A stretch of DNA of 5,466 nucleotides from Hadesarchaea archaeon DG-33 (GTDB taxonomy: Archaea > Hadarchaeota > Hadarchaeia > Hadarchaeales > Hadarchaeaceae): assembly GCA_001515185.1 (NCBI GenBank), contig LQHI01000045.1:1-5466 (forward strand), read 5' to 3'. The stretch's first letter is position 1. The number at the start of each line of letters is the position of its first letter. Positions 1 to 4,261 of this stretch are shown here, one piece after another. The position numbers and the translations under genes are program-made. Below the pieces are notes generated by a model, which had not been told where the DNA came from, made no database searches, and worked only from the letters and a program-made list of their open reading frames with translations.

Positions 1-233
1 ACGAAAATTTCGAAGTGGTTTGCGCATGGTCAGACGACAGGGGGTTTATCGAAGCATTTACAAGTTTGAGCCTTGGACCTGGAGAATCCCACAATTGGGG
101 TTGGAATTGGAATCAGATGGTCTATGACAGGCCCACAGGTGAGTACTCGCCCATCGTTCCAGGAACGTACCATTTGCGCGGCATTTTAATTGGGTATATG
201 GAGACGCCTTTCCTAAGGATAACTATTTCGTAG
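1..233 (+). CDS. 3' end of a BsuPI-like beta-sandwich domain protein (partial)
   Basis: The window opens inside this gene; the reading frame starts at base 3 and ends with TAG at 231-233, giving about 76 C-terminal residues. A GTG at base 15 lies in frame but has no ribosome binding site, and the open frame continues upstream of it, so the true start is outside the window. The visible pattern is CAWSDDRGFIEAFTSLSLGPGES, then W-rich WGWNWNQ, then VPGTYHLRGILIG. This order (W-S-D, F-x-x-A-x-T, L-x-PGE, W-x-Q, PGTY-x-L) matches the intracellular proteinase inhibitor BsuPI domain, a beta-sandwich often found at the C-terminus of exported or surface proteins in bacteria and archaea. The inhibitor function was described for the Bacillus protein and should not be assumed here. 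It converges on nadM with 3 bases between stop codons, so the two transcripts probably overlap at their 3' ends. Confidence 0.7.
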   Translation, partial: ENFEVVCAWSDDRGFIEAFTSLSLGPGESHNWGWNWNQMVYDRPTGEYSPIVPGTYHLRGILIGYMETPFLRITIS

Positions 234-236
234 TCT

Positions 237-761
237 TTATCTAAGCAGGTAATCCGTCTTCGACAAATCCTTGAGCCGCTCGACCGCCTTGATCTCCCGC
301 ATCACTTTGACCACGGCTTTTGGCACCAGTTCCTCCCACCGTCCACCCTTGATCATCCGATCGCGAATTTCGGTCCCCCAGTATTCTTTTCGCTTGAACA
401 TTGGCTGTATTTTTGTCTTGAAACCTGCCTCCTTGAAAAGGCGTCTAACCAGCGGGTTGCCTGAGTAGACGATTTCAAAGGGCGGGGAGAGCGAAATCAC
501 GTGTGATACCCAGACCGCATTGTTGTTCACGTCTGGTATGGGAATGAGGTGCACTCGCGAGAGGTCTATCCCTGCCGCCGCTAGGGCGCGGGTGAGCATG
601 AGCACTCGCTCACCTGCCGTGAAGGGGTTCTCTAGCGTGTGGCTCTCCTGCGCGCTCCCTATCCCCACGATTAATTCGTCGACTTCGCGCAGGATCTGCT
701 TCGCAACTTCGATATGTCCTTTATGGGGGGGTTGCCAGCGCCCGATAATCATGGCACGCAT
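237..761 (-). CDS. nadM: Nicotinamide-nucleotide adenylyltransferase, archaeal NadM type
   Basis: This cytoplasmic nucleotidyltransferase joins NMN and ATP to make NAD+ and pyrophosphate, the last step common to NAD synthesis and salvage. With the start at 761 it is 174 residues, a normal length for archaeal NadM. Near the N-terminus GRWQPPHKGH carries the HxGH nucleotide-binding motif (HKGH). GSAQESHTLENPFTAGER is the highly conserved archaeal NadM block, and YWGTEIRDRM near the C-terminus matches the second nucleotide-binding motif (the ISGTxIR position). I chose ATG 761 because it gives the family's usual N-terminus (MRAMIIGRW) and has AGGTG 7 bases upstream. An in-frame ATG at 788 would add 9 residues (MKVIKRCIL) that are not typical of the family. 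The gene stands alone, converging on the BsuPI-like gene. All key motifs are intact. This is the only clear housekeeping gene in the window and marks the edge of the accessory region. Confidence 0.95.
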   Translation of the reverse strand: MRAMIIGRWQPPHKGHIEVAKQILREVDELIVGIGSAQESHTLENPFTAGERVLMLTRALAAAGIDLSRVHLIPIPDVNNNAVWVSHVISLSPPFEIVYSGNPLVRRLFKEAGFKTKIQPMFKRKEYWGTEIRDRMIKGGRWEELVPKAVVKVMREIKAVERLKDLSKTDYLLR

Positions 762-798
762 TAAGATACACCTTTTTATTACTTTCAATGACCCCTCG

Positions 799-818
799 TA
801 TAAAGACGCTTAAAAATA
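799..818 (-). promoter_or_regulatory. Putative nadM promoter (two TATA-like boxes)
   Basis: Read on the minus strand, TTTTTAAG (818-811) and CTTTATAC (806-799) lie upstream of nadM. The first would start transcription near 788; the second would start near 775, giving a leader of about 14 bases that still contains the AGGTG ribosome binding site. The sequence does not decide between them. Confidence 0.45.
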
Positions 819-972
819 TGCGGGGTAAAGAGTGGAGAGAAATAAAATTTGCGGCGGGAAGTCCACTTTTTCGGGCCGAAGCAAATTGCCGACTTTCGGT
901 CACCTTCTATAATGAATTTTCCTTCACCGCAAGTTAGTGGTAATTGGTCAAATTTGAATCGATTCTAAGCCA

Positions 973-1173
973 CTATATGTACCTAACGTCTAGAAGATTT
1001 TTCCACATATCCGAGTCGAAGTCTTTCCTTATGCACTCGATGAATTCGATGTGCTGGTGACCCGTGTTTCTCCGACCCTATCGCTCTCCTATCCGTTCGG
1101 TAAGTTTCTGGGGCCAGAGATCATTTCTGCACATTAATGAGCTAATTTGGGGCCAAACGCCGCTAAAACGGGC
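973..1173 (-). pseudogene. Possible decayed reading frame of unknown family
   Basis: On the minus strand one frame runs from just after a TAA at 1174-1176 to TAG at 973-975, broken once by TAG at 1078-1080. There is no start codon with a ribosome binding site. The half after the internal stop reads GHQHIEFIECIRKDFDSDMW and continues KNLLDVRYI, which has a protein-like mix of charged and hydrophobic residues. The half before it contains DLWPQKLTERIGER. I do not recognise the family. A frame of 66 codons with one stop is not rare by chance, and the plus strand is also partly open here, so this is a weak call. Confidence 0.2.
1107..1157. repeat. Pair of 12-base interrupted palindromes
   Basis: TCTGGGGCCAGA (1107-1118) and TTTGGGGCCAAA (1146-1157) share the form TNTGG-GG-CCANA: 5-base perfect arms around a GG centre. 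They are 39 bases apart. This would suit a dimeric DNA-binding protein, but no gene starts nearby, so a role is unproven. Confidence 0.35.
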
Positions 1174-1336
1174 TTAATACAAGATTGCAACCCTCTCGCC
1201 CTCGTTTAGAGGTTTTCGGTAAAAAGCGTGCCCCACCCAATAAAAATGCGTTTTCATGACATATTTATAAAATTTCAACAAATTTTAACTAAAATTATCA
1301 TTAATTTGTCCTAAAATTGTACTTGTAACAGAAAAG

Positions 1337-1344
1337 TATTTAAG
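1337..1344 (+). promoter_or_regulatory. TATA-like box for winged-helix gene A1
   Basis: TATTTAAG lies within a very AT-rich region (about 1235-1400) and would place a transcription start near 1366, about 50 bases before the ATG at 1417. It is the best archaeal TATA match upstream of A1. Confidence 0.5.
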
Positions 1345-1416
1345 GAATAAAGAACCAAAAAGATAAGGATTTTCCTATGAAAAATTAGAAAATTCTATCC
1401 CAAAAAGGGAATTTTC

Positions 1417-1713
1417 ATGTATGGAGGCTGGCAAAAGGGTTGGCAAAGGGACTGGCAAAAGGGTATTGTGAAGCGAAGGGGTCTGATCGATATTTACGCT
1501 GATATTCTGAACGCGATCGACCATGGGGCTTGTAAAACCCACATTGTTTACAGGGCCAACCTGAACTTCAACCGATGCAAACGATACGTAAGTGACCTAG
1601 TCAAGGGTGGACTGATAAAAGTTCAGACCAACTCGCCATCGACCTGGGCGATCACCGATCGGGGCCATGAGTTCTTAAAAAAACATAGGGAACTTAGAGG
1701 ACTTCTCTCTTAA
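1417..1713 (+). CDS. Winged-helix DNA-binding protein A1 (archaeal HTH_45-like)
   Basis: This is a predicted transcriptional regulator of up to 98 residues. From residue 19 the sequence KRRGLIDIYADILNAID, then GACKTHIVYRANLNFNRCKRY, DLVKGGLI and TDRGHEFLKKHREL follows the pattern of the small archaeal winged-helix family (PF14947-like): helix 1, then the K-THI-YRANLNF helix-turn-helix, then a GLI/T-x-x-G wing. It has no membrane segment, ligand domain or long C-terminal coil, so it is close to a bare DNA-binding domain. The start is uncertain. ATG 1417 adds a WQKG-WQRD-WQKG stretch encoded by a 12-base repeat absent from A2, with only AGGGA at 1407-1411 as a weak ribosome binding site. GTG 1468 matches A2's second methionine and gives about 81 residues. 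The 3' end overlaps B1 by 39 bases on the opposite strand. A2 is its tandem paralogue, about 82% identical over 80 residues. Confidence 0.85.
   Translation: MYGGWQKGWQRDWQKGIVKRRGLIDIYADILNAIDHGACKTHIVYRANLNFNRCKRYVSDLVKGGLIKVQTNSPSTWAITDRGHEFLKKHRELRGLLS
1428..1463 (+). repeat. Three tandem copies of a 12-base repeat at the 5' end of A1
   Basis: The unit CTGGCAAAAGGG occurs at 1428-1439, 1440-1451 (two changes) and 1452-1463. A2 has one diverged copy at the matching place. If translated from ATG 1417 it encodes repeated W-Q-(K/R)-(G/D). If translation starts at GTG 1468 it is leader sequence containing repeated AAAGGG, which could act as weak ribosome binding sites. Confidence 0.8.
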
Positions 1714-1905
1714 TAGAATCCTCCTCCCATAGGGTGTCGCCTTACCTCCTCTTTCCCTCTCAAACTCGATGAACTTAAACTCGGCCAAAAAATCAAGGAC
1801 CCTTTTCACCTTGGATTCAGGGAGCGCGACTTCCTTCGCTATCTCCTCAACCTCGTGCCATTTCCCGTCCCCAAAAACACGAAAAATGTCATCTATCTGT
1901 GGCAT
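1675..1905 (-). CDS. Winged-helix DNA-binding protein B1
   Basis: This is a 76-residue predicted regulator. MPQIDDIFRVFGDGKWHEVE is helix 1 leading into the helix-turn-helix; EEIAKEVALPESKVKRVLDF holds the turn and the likely recognition helix; LAEFKFIEF and ATPYGRRIL form the wing and final helix. This arrangement (D-G-x-W-H-x-x-E-E-I, L-P-E-x-K-V, L-x-F-L-A-E-F) is common in small archaeal winged-helix proteins, but I cannot name a characterised relative. It is a different family from A1. ATG 1905 has no ribosome binding site; a TATA-like box 26 bases upstream points to a leaderless message. The last 13 codons lie antisense to the end of A1. Its upstream region is shared with the divergent gene A2. 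B2 is about 80% identical. Confidence 0.85.
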   Translation of the reverse strand: MPQIDDIFRVFGDGKWHEVEEIAKEVALPESKVKRVLDFLAEFKFIEFERERGGKATPYGRRILLREKSSKFPMFF

Positions 1906-1950
1906 GTCTCAAGATGTTCATTCGGGTAAATAAGCCTTAGCTAACTTGAA

Positions 1951-2013
1951 GTTCTGACTATAGTTCTAACAACCGATGGCACTACTAAGAGTTCTGACCA
2001 AGAGTTCGCAAAC
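1951..2013 (+). repeat. Array of four GTTCT-type direct repeats (copy 1)
   Basis: GTTCTGAC at 1951, GTTCTAAC at 1963, GTTCTGAC at 1991 and GTTCGCAAAC at 2004 are all in the same orientation. Spacing is 12, 28 and 13 bases, so two close pairs stand 40 bases apart. The same spacing occurs in copy 2, which suggests an operator array for one of the local winged-helix proteins (inference). Confidence 0.5.
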
Positions 2014-2038
2014 CTCTTTTCGGGCGGGTTTACATTAT
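1991..2038. promoter_or_regulatory. 48-base conserved control block, copy 1
   Basis: This block is identical to 2640-2687. It holds the third and fourth GTTC repeats, an imperfect inverted repeat (GCAAACC at 2008-2014 against GGTTTAC at 2027-2033), and the TATA candidate TTTACATTAT. It lies between the divergent genes B1 and A2. Confidence 0.6.
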
Positions 2039-2053
2039 CTGTAGTGAAAATTA

Positions 2054-2066
2054 AGGGAATTTCCCT
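2054..2066. promoter_or_regulatory. 13-base perfect palindrome at the predicted A2 transcription start
   Basis: AGGGAATTTCCCT has 6-base arms around one central T. It lies about 22-30 bases downstream of the TATA candidate at 2029-2038, where transcription should begin, so a bound dimer would block initiation. The leader repeats AGGGAATTTTC at 2074-2084, a form also found before A1 (1406-1416). Confidence 0.5.
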
Positions 2067-2103
2067 ATGAACTAGGGAATTTTCGATGAGGTGAGGCTGG
2101 CAA

Positions 2104-2361
2104 ATGAGTGGCATGAAGCGAAGGGGTCTGATCGACATTTATGCTGACATCTTAAACGCAATCGATGATGGGGCTTGTAGAACCCGCATTGTTTATAAGG
2201 CCAACCTGAACTTCAGCCGATGCAAGCAATACATAAGAGACTTGGCCAAGGGTGGACTGATAAAAGTTCAGACCAACTCGCCATCGACCTGGGCGGTCAC
2301 CGATCGGGGCTATGAGTTATTAAAGAAGCACAGAGAACTTAAAGGATTTCTCTCTCGATAG
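2104..2361 (+). CDS. Winged-helix DNA-binding protein A2 (paralogue of A1)
   Basis: This is an 85-residue predicted regulator with the same layout as A1: KRRGLIDIYADILNAID, GACRTRIVYKANLNFSRCKQY, LAKGGLI, TDRGYELLKKHREL. It is essentially only a winged-helix domain of the archaeal HTH_45-like type. ATG 2104 is supported by GAGGTGA at 2088-2094, 9 bases upstream, and gives a short MSG lead-in. A second in-frame ATG at 2113 matches the GTG 1468 option in A1. Differences from A1 fall mostly in the exposed part of the presumed recognition region (THIVYRANLNFNRCKRY versus TRIVYKANLNFSRCKQY), so the copies may have diverged slightly in DNA preference (inference). The 3' end overlaps B2 by 42 bases on the other strand. 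Confidence 0.88.
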   Translation: MSGMKRRGLIDIYADILNAIDDGACRTRIVYKANLNFSRCKQYIRDLAKGGLIKVQTNSPSTWAVTDRGYELLKKHRELKGFLSR

Positions 2362-2553
2362 AATCCTACGTCCATAAGGTGTCGCTTTACTCTTTTTCTT
2401 TCCCTCATCGAACTCGATGAATTTAAACTCGGCCAAAAAATCAAGTATCTTTTTCACCTTGGATTCAGGGAGCGCGACTTCCTTCGCTATCTCCTCAACC
2501 TCGTGCCATTTCCCGTCCCCGAAGACGTAAAATACATCATCTATTTGCGACAT
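2320..2553 (-). CDS. Winged-helix DNA-binding protein B2 (paralogue of B1)
   Basis: This is a 77-residue predicted regulator. MSQIDDVFYVFGDGKWHEVE and EEIAKEVALPESKVKKILDF match B1, and the DNA encoding the 23-codon helix-turn-helix core is identical in both. Variation is concentrated in the wing (DEGKKKSKATP here, ERERGGKATP in B1) and at the C-terminus. ATG 2553 has no ribosome binding site; a TATA-like TTTATT lies about 29 bases upstream, so it is probably leaderless. The last 14 codons are antisense to the end of A2. It is divergent from P1, with which it shares the second copy of the 48-base block. Confidence 0.85.
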   Translation of the reverse strand: MSQIDDVFYVFGDGKWHEVEEIAKEVALPESKVKKILDFLAEFKFIEFDEGKKKSKATPYGRRILSREKSFKFSVLL

Positions 2554-2747
2554 GACGTAAGACTGTATTCATCCAAACAAATAAACCTAACTAAATTCAA
2601 ATTCTGCACTTAATTCTACCACCAATGGTACTACCTAGGGTTCTGACCAAGAGTTCGCAAACCTCTTTTCGGGCGGGTTTACATTATTTTTTGAACTGGG
2701 TGGATGTTTAATTAGGGGGGTAAAGAAGTAACCAGGAGGTGAGTATG
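2554..2747. promoter_or_regulatory. Divergent control region between B2 and P1
   Basis: The minus-strand TATA candidate for B2 is GGTTTATTTG (2587-2578). The four-repeat array is present with the spacing of copy 1, but its first two members are degenerate (ATTCTGCA 2601, ATTCTACC 2613); GTTCTGAC 2640 and GTTCGCAAAC 2653 are intact. For P1, TTTACATTAT (2678-2687) would start transcription near 2707, and the ribosome binding site GGAGGTGA is at 2735-2742. The 2054-2066 palindrome has no counterpart here. Confidence 0.55.
2640..2687. promoter_or_regulatory. 48-base conserved control block, copy 2
   Basis: This block is identical to 1991-2038, including the GCAAACC/GGTTTAC inverted repeat and the TTTACATTAT box. 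Here the gene to its right is not an A paralogue but P1, so the same element now faces an unrelated gene. Confidence 0.6.
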
Positions 2748-3035
2748 ATGACTAACGAGTTGGTCGCGGAGGGTAAGGACCTCATCGAACTCGAGGACGC
2801 AGAGCGAGAAGCTATGGCGGTCATAAGAAGGCGCATACACTCCAAGATAAAGAACCTGTTTATAGAAGCCTCTGATCTTAAGCGGACTGGGGACCTAACC
2901 ACTTATGATATCAAGGGGCGCTTGGACATGGTGACCAAATCTAAGGGTGTGTTCAGTAAGGAAAAAGTGGAGGAGCGAGATTTCAAGATCGTGATCGATG
3001 CCTCGAACGGAAAGTGCATAGGAGCTAGGGTCTAG
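2748..3035 (+). CDS. Small PepSY-like protein P1, function unknown
   Basis: This is a 95-residue soluble protein with no signal peptide or membrane segment. ATG 2748 is 5 bases after GGAGGTGA (2735-2742); in-frame ATG 2745 and GTG 2739 are possible but sit too close to or inside that site. The order is an acidic N-terminus, a charged helix EDAEREAMAVIRRR, strands around DLTTYDIKGRLDMV, and a final strand FKIVIDASNGKCIGARV. The helix-strand order and the terminal V-I-D-A-S-x-G-x-x-I-G resemble the PepSY fold, where v-D-a-x-T-G-e-v is typical. This is pattern resemblance only, and PepSY proteins are normally exported while this one is not. P2 is a paralogue, about half identical; 41 of 44 bases match in the helix region (2793-2836 and 4301-4344). 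P1 follows the shared 48-base control block and precedes the PH-like gene. Confidence 0.8.
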   Translation: MTNELVAEGKDLIELEDAEREAMAVIRRRIHSKIKNLFIEASDLKRTGDLTTYDIKGRLDMVTKSKGVFSKEKVEERDFKIVIDASNGKCIGARV

Positions 3036-3043
3036 ACCGAGTC

Positions 3044-3079
3044 TCCGCGATTAATGGGGTTAAGCCCTTAAATCGCGGA
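3044..3079 (+). terminator. Strong hairpin after P1 (terminator or processing signal)
   Basis: TCCGCGATT (3044-3052) pairs perfectly with AATCGCGGA (3071-3079). Inside it, GGG and CCC (3057-3059, 3065-3067) can form a second short stem. It begins 8 bases after the P1 stop and is followed by a T-rich stretch (TTGTTAGTTATTGTTTG). It may terminate or trim the P1 message, or separate its expression from the next gene 83 bases away. Confidence 0.55.
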
Positions 3080-3118
3080 ATTGTTAGTTATTGTTTGAAT
3101 TAAAGGAGTGGTGGTTTT

Positions 3119-4027
3119 GTGCCCCGGGCAATCGTGAAAGGAAAACTTGTTAGAGTTCCCTATAATCATAGATTACCTAAGCCAAAAAAGAAAACTACAA
3201 AAATGTCGGATTCCGCACTTCAATCACCTTCAGAAGAAGATTGGAAATATCAGCCCGTTTTACTGGATGGGGAAAAAATCATTTCATGCAAGAGGACAAG
3301 AGTAGCAAAAAAACAAGGCAAAGAAACCTACGAGATTGATGAAACACCTTATGGCAAAATTAACGTGATAAATGATGATCTTAAATGGAGAGCTAACCCT
3401 TTTTGTGGCGCACACCACAGTGGACGGTTATTTTTGACGACCAAACGATTGGTGCATGTAATCAAACAAGGTTCAGTGATGGGCATCTATCCAACATATG
3501 CAGTAGATTTCGACCGACCGTTAAGTACCCTCCAAACCGCCGCTATCGAAACAGGAGGTCCCACTTACTGGGGAAGGTTTAAACGCAAATTAGTATTTCC
3601 TGGAAAAAGGCTCGCGGTGCAGTATTACAAGGGAGATGTGGACATGTTTGGAGACACCATATTGGCACAACGAGGAGGGACTCCGGTAGATGAACAAAAC
3701 GAGACATCTAAAAAGCGTGAACTACGCGAAAAACGCGAACGACTAGAACTCGAAATAGAAAATCCCAAACCAGGGGCGAGCAAAGCTGACCAGAACAAAC
3801 TTAAAGAGGAACTAGACACGATCAAACGAAAAGAGATTGAACTAGACAAGCGCAGCCCAGGAATCACACTAGAAAAGCGCAACCTAAAAGAGCGCGCGCT
3901 ATTAGCAGTAGCTGGACGAAGAGAAGCCTTTCTAGATCGCGCCCCTGAAAAGCGCAGATTTCATATAGTCAGCGACAAAGTAGACGAGTTTTTGAAGGAA
4001 ATAAAAAGGAGAGCCGGAATTGAATAA
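3119..4027 (+). CDS. Predicted PH-like domain protein with charged coiled-coil segment
   Basis: This is a 302-residue soluble protein. The start is GTG 3119, with GGAG at 3105-3108; ATG 3203 (residue 29) is the next choice and would remove a very basic N-terminus (KPKKKTTK). Residues about 45-185 look like a PH/GRAM-type domain: LLDGEKIISCKR, then GRLFLTTKRLVHV, whose G-x-L-x-L-T-x-x-R-L form is typical of bacterial-type PH domains, then VDFDRPLSTLQTAAIE and KLVFPGKRLAVQYY. Residues about 193-262 are a highly charged Glu/Lys/Arg helix, broken by NPKPGA (215-220), probably an antiparallel coiled coil. FHIVSDKVDEFLKEIKRRAG at the end resembles the last strand and helix of a PH domain, so the coiled coil may be inserted in that fold (inference). 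Codon choice shifts towards CTA and CGC in the coiled-coil part. It lies between paralogues P1 and P2. No catalytic motif is seen. Confidence 0.75.
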   Translation: MPRAIVKGKLVRVPYNHRLPKPKKKTTKMSDSALQSPSEEDWKYQPVLLDGEKIISCKRTRVAKKQGKETYEIDETPYGKINVINDDLKWRANPFCGAHHSGRLFLTTKRLVHVIKQGSVMGIYPTYAVDFDRPLSTLQTAAIETGGPTYWGRFKRKLVFPGKRLAVQYYKGDVDMFGDTILAQRGGTPVDEQNETSKKRELREKRERLELEIENPKPGASKADQNKLKEELDTIKRKEIELDKRSPGITLEKRNLKERALLAVAGRREAFLDRAPEKRRFHIVSDKVDEFLKEIKRRAGIE

Positions 4028-4093
4028 AAGCGCGGATAAAATCGCTGGATTCCTGAAGATTGATCAATTATCTATCAAACTTAAGACATGGGA

Positions 4094-4133
4094 TTTGCAC
4101 AACCGCTTTTCTTTAGCAAGCAATCATTTAAAC
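4094..4133 (+). promoter_or_regulatory. Putative promoter of P2
   Basis: CATTTAAAC (4125-4133) is a good TATA-like box that would start transcription near 4155, about 105 bases before the chosen P2 start. TTTGCACAACCGCTTTTC at 4094-4111 resembles part of the 48-base block (TTCGCAAACCTCTTTTC, 2005-2021) if one base is gapped. Confidence 0.4.
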
Positions 4134-4261
4134 TAACTTGGAGGAGAAACTTAAACCGGCTGCTGACGGGGGCAAAAATGAAGAAAAAGCGTGAAATTAT
4201 TTACTTCAAGGCGAAAAGCAGAAAAAGTATGCGGGGGAGGGAAAAAAGGGAAGGTGAGCGA

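Larger units (their letters stand above)
819..1416. other. About 600-base gap without a convincing gene
   Basis: No frame here has a start, ribosome binding site and protein-like sequence together. What can be seen is a short stem (GGCCGAA at 874-880 against TTCGGTC at 895-901, with one G-T pair); a minus-strand frame that may be a decayed gene (973-1173); two short interrupted palindromes (1107-1118 and 1146-1157); a hairpin with CCTCT (1192-1196) against AGAGG (1208-1212); and from about 1235 a very AT-rich stretch leading to the promoter of the winged-helix gene A1. An unrecognised RNA gene cannot be excluded; I see no tRNA. Confidence 0.6.
1906..2103. promoter_or_regulatory. Divergent control region between B1 and A2
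   Basis: This region separates the starts of B1 (minus) and A2 (plus). On the minus strand CTTATTTA (1934-1927) is a TATA-like box 26 bases before the B1 ATG. Four related motifs follow: GTTCTGAC 1951-1958, GTTCTAAC 1963-1970, GTTCTGAC 1991-1998 and GTTCGCAAAC 2004-2013. For A2, TTTACATTAT (2029-2038) is a poor but conserved TATA candidate that would start transcription near 2058, inside a palindrome at 2054-2066. Confidence 0.55.
1405..2687. repeat. Tandem duplication of a two-gene winged-helix unit (about 1405-2038 and 2074-2687)
   Basis: Two copies of about 0.63 kb lie head to tail at an offset of 645-649 bases. Each begins with an AGGGAATTTTC leader, contains a plus-strand gene (A1/A2) converging on a minus-strand gene (B1/B2), and ends with a 48-base block identical in both. 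The copies are unevenly diverged. Blocks 1602-1650/2247-2295 (49 bases), 1803-1872/2451-2520 (70 bases) and 1991-2038/2640-2687 (48 bases) are identical, while the flanks differ by substitutions and small indels. The proteins are about 80% identical. About 35 bases between the copies (2039-2073) are not shared. Confidence 0.9.

Noticed and set aside
237..813. Open frames on the plus strand opposite nadM (271-468 and 520-813)
   Set aside because: They are antisense to a gene with clear catalytic motifs, and their Ser/Arg-rich translations are typical shadows.
721..903. 60-codon open frame on the minus strand overlapping the start of nadM
   Set aside because: It overlaps the well-supported nadM N-terminus in another frame, has no ribosome binding site and no recognisable motif.
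1428..1463. CRISPR or insertion-sequence end repeats at the start of A1
   Set aside because: This is a simple contiguous 12-base tandem repeat without spacers, terminal inverted repeats or a transposase.
1991..2038. tRNA fragment or attachment site (GAGTTCGCAAACCTC resembles a T-arm)
   Set aside because: The stem does not close as a 5-base T-arm with a 7-base loop, no other tRNA arms are present, and the duplicated control-region context explains the conservation.
1941..2138. 65-codon minus-strand frame across the B1-A2 control region
   Set aside because: It runs through the repeat array and promoter elements, lacks a ribosome binding site, and has no equivalent in copy 2.
1951..2662. CRISPR array
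   Set aside because: The repeats are only 8-10 bases, spacers are 4-20 bases and there are no cas genes; operator half-sites fit better.
2708..2902. 64-codon minus-strand frame opposite P1
   Set aside because: It is antisense to P1, which has a strong ribosome binding site and a paralogue. The Ser-rich translation mirrors the Glu/Arg codons of P1.
3625..3882. 85-codon minus-strand frame opposite the coiled-coil region
   Set aside because: A Ser/Leu/Arg low-complexity translation is expected from the complement of Glu/Lys/Arg codons; there is no start signal.
4088..4261. N-terminal extension of P2 from ATG 4088 or ATG 4178
   Set aside because: It has no counterpart in P1, the region contains the TATA-like box, and ATG 4262 has its own ribosome binding site. 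The 4178 start remains formally possible.
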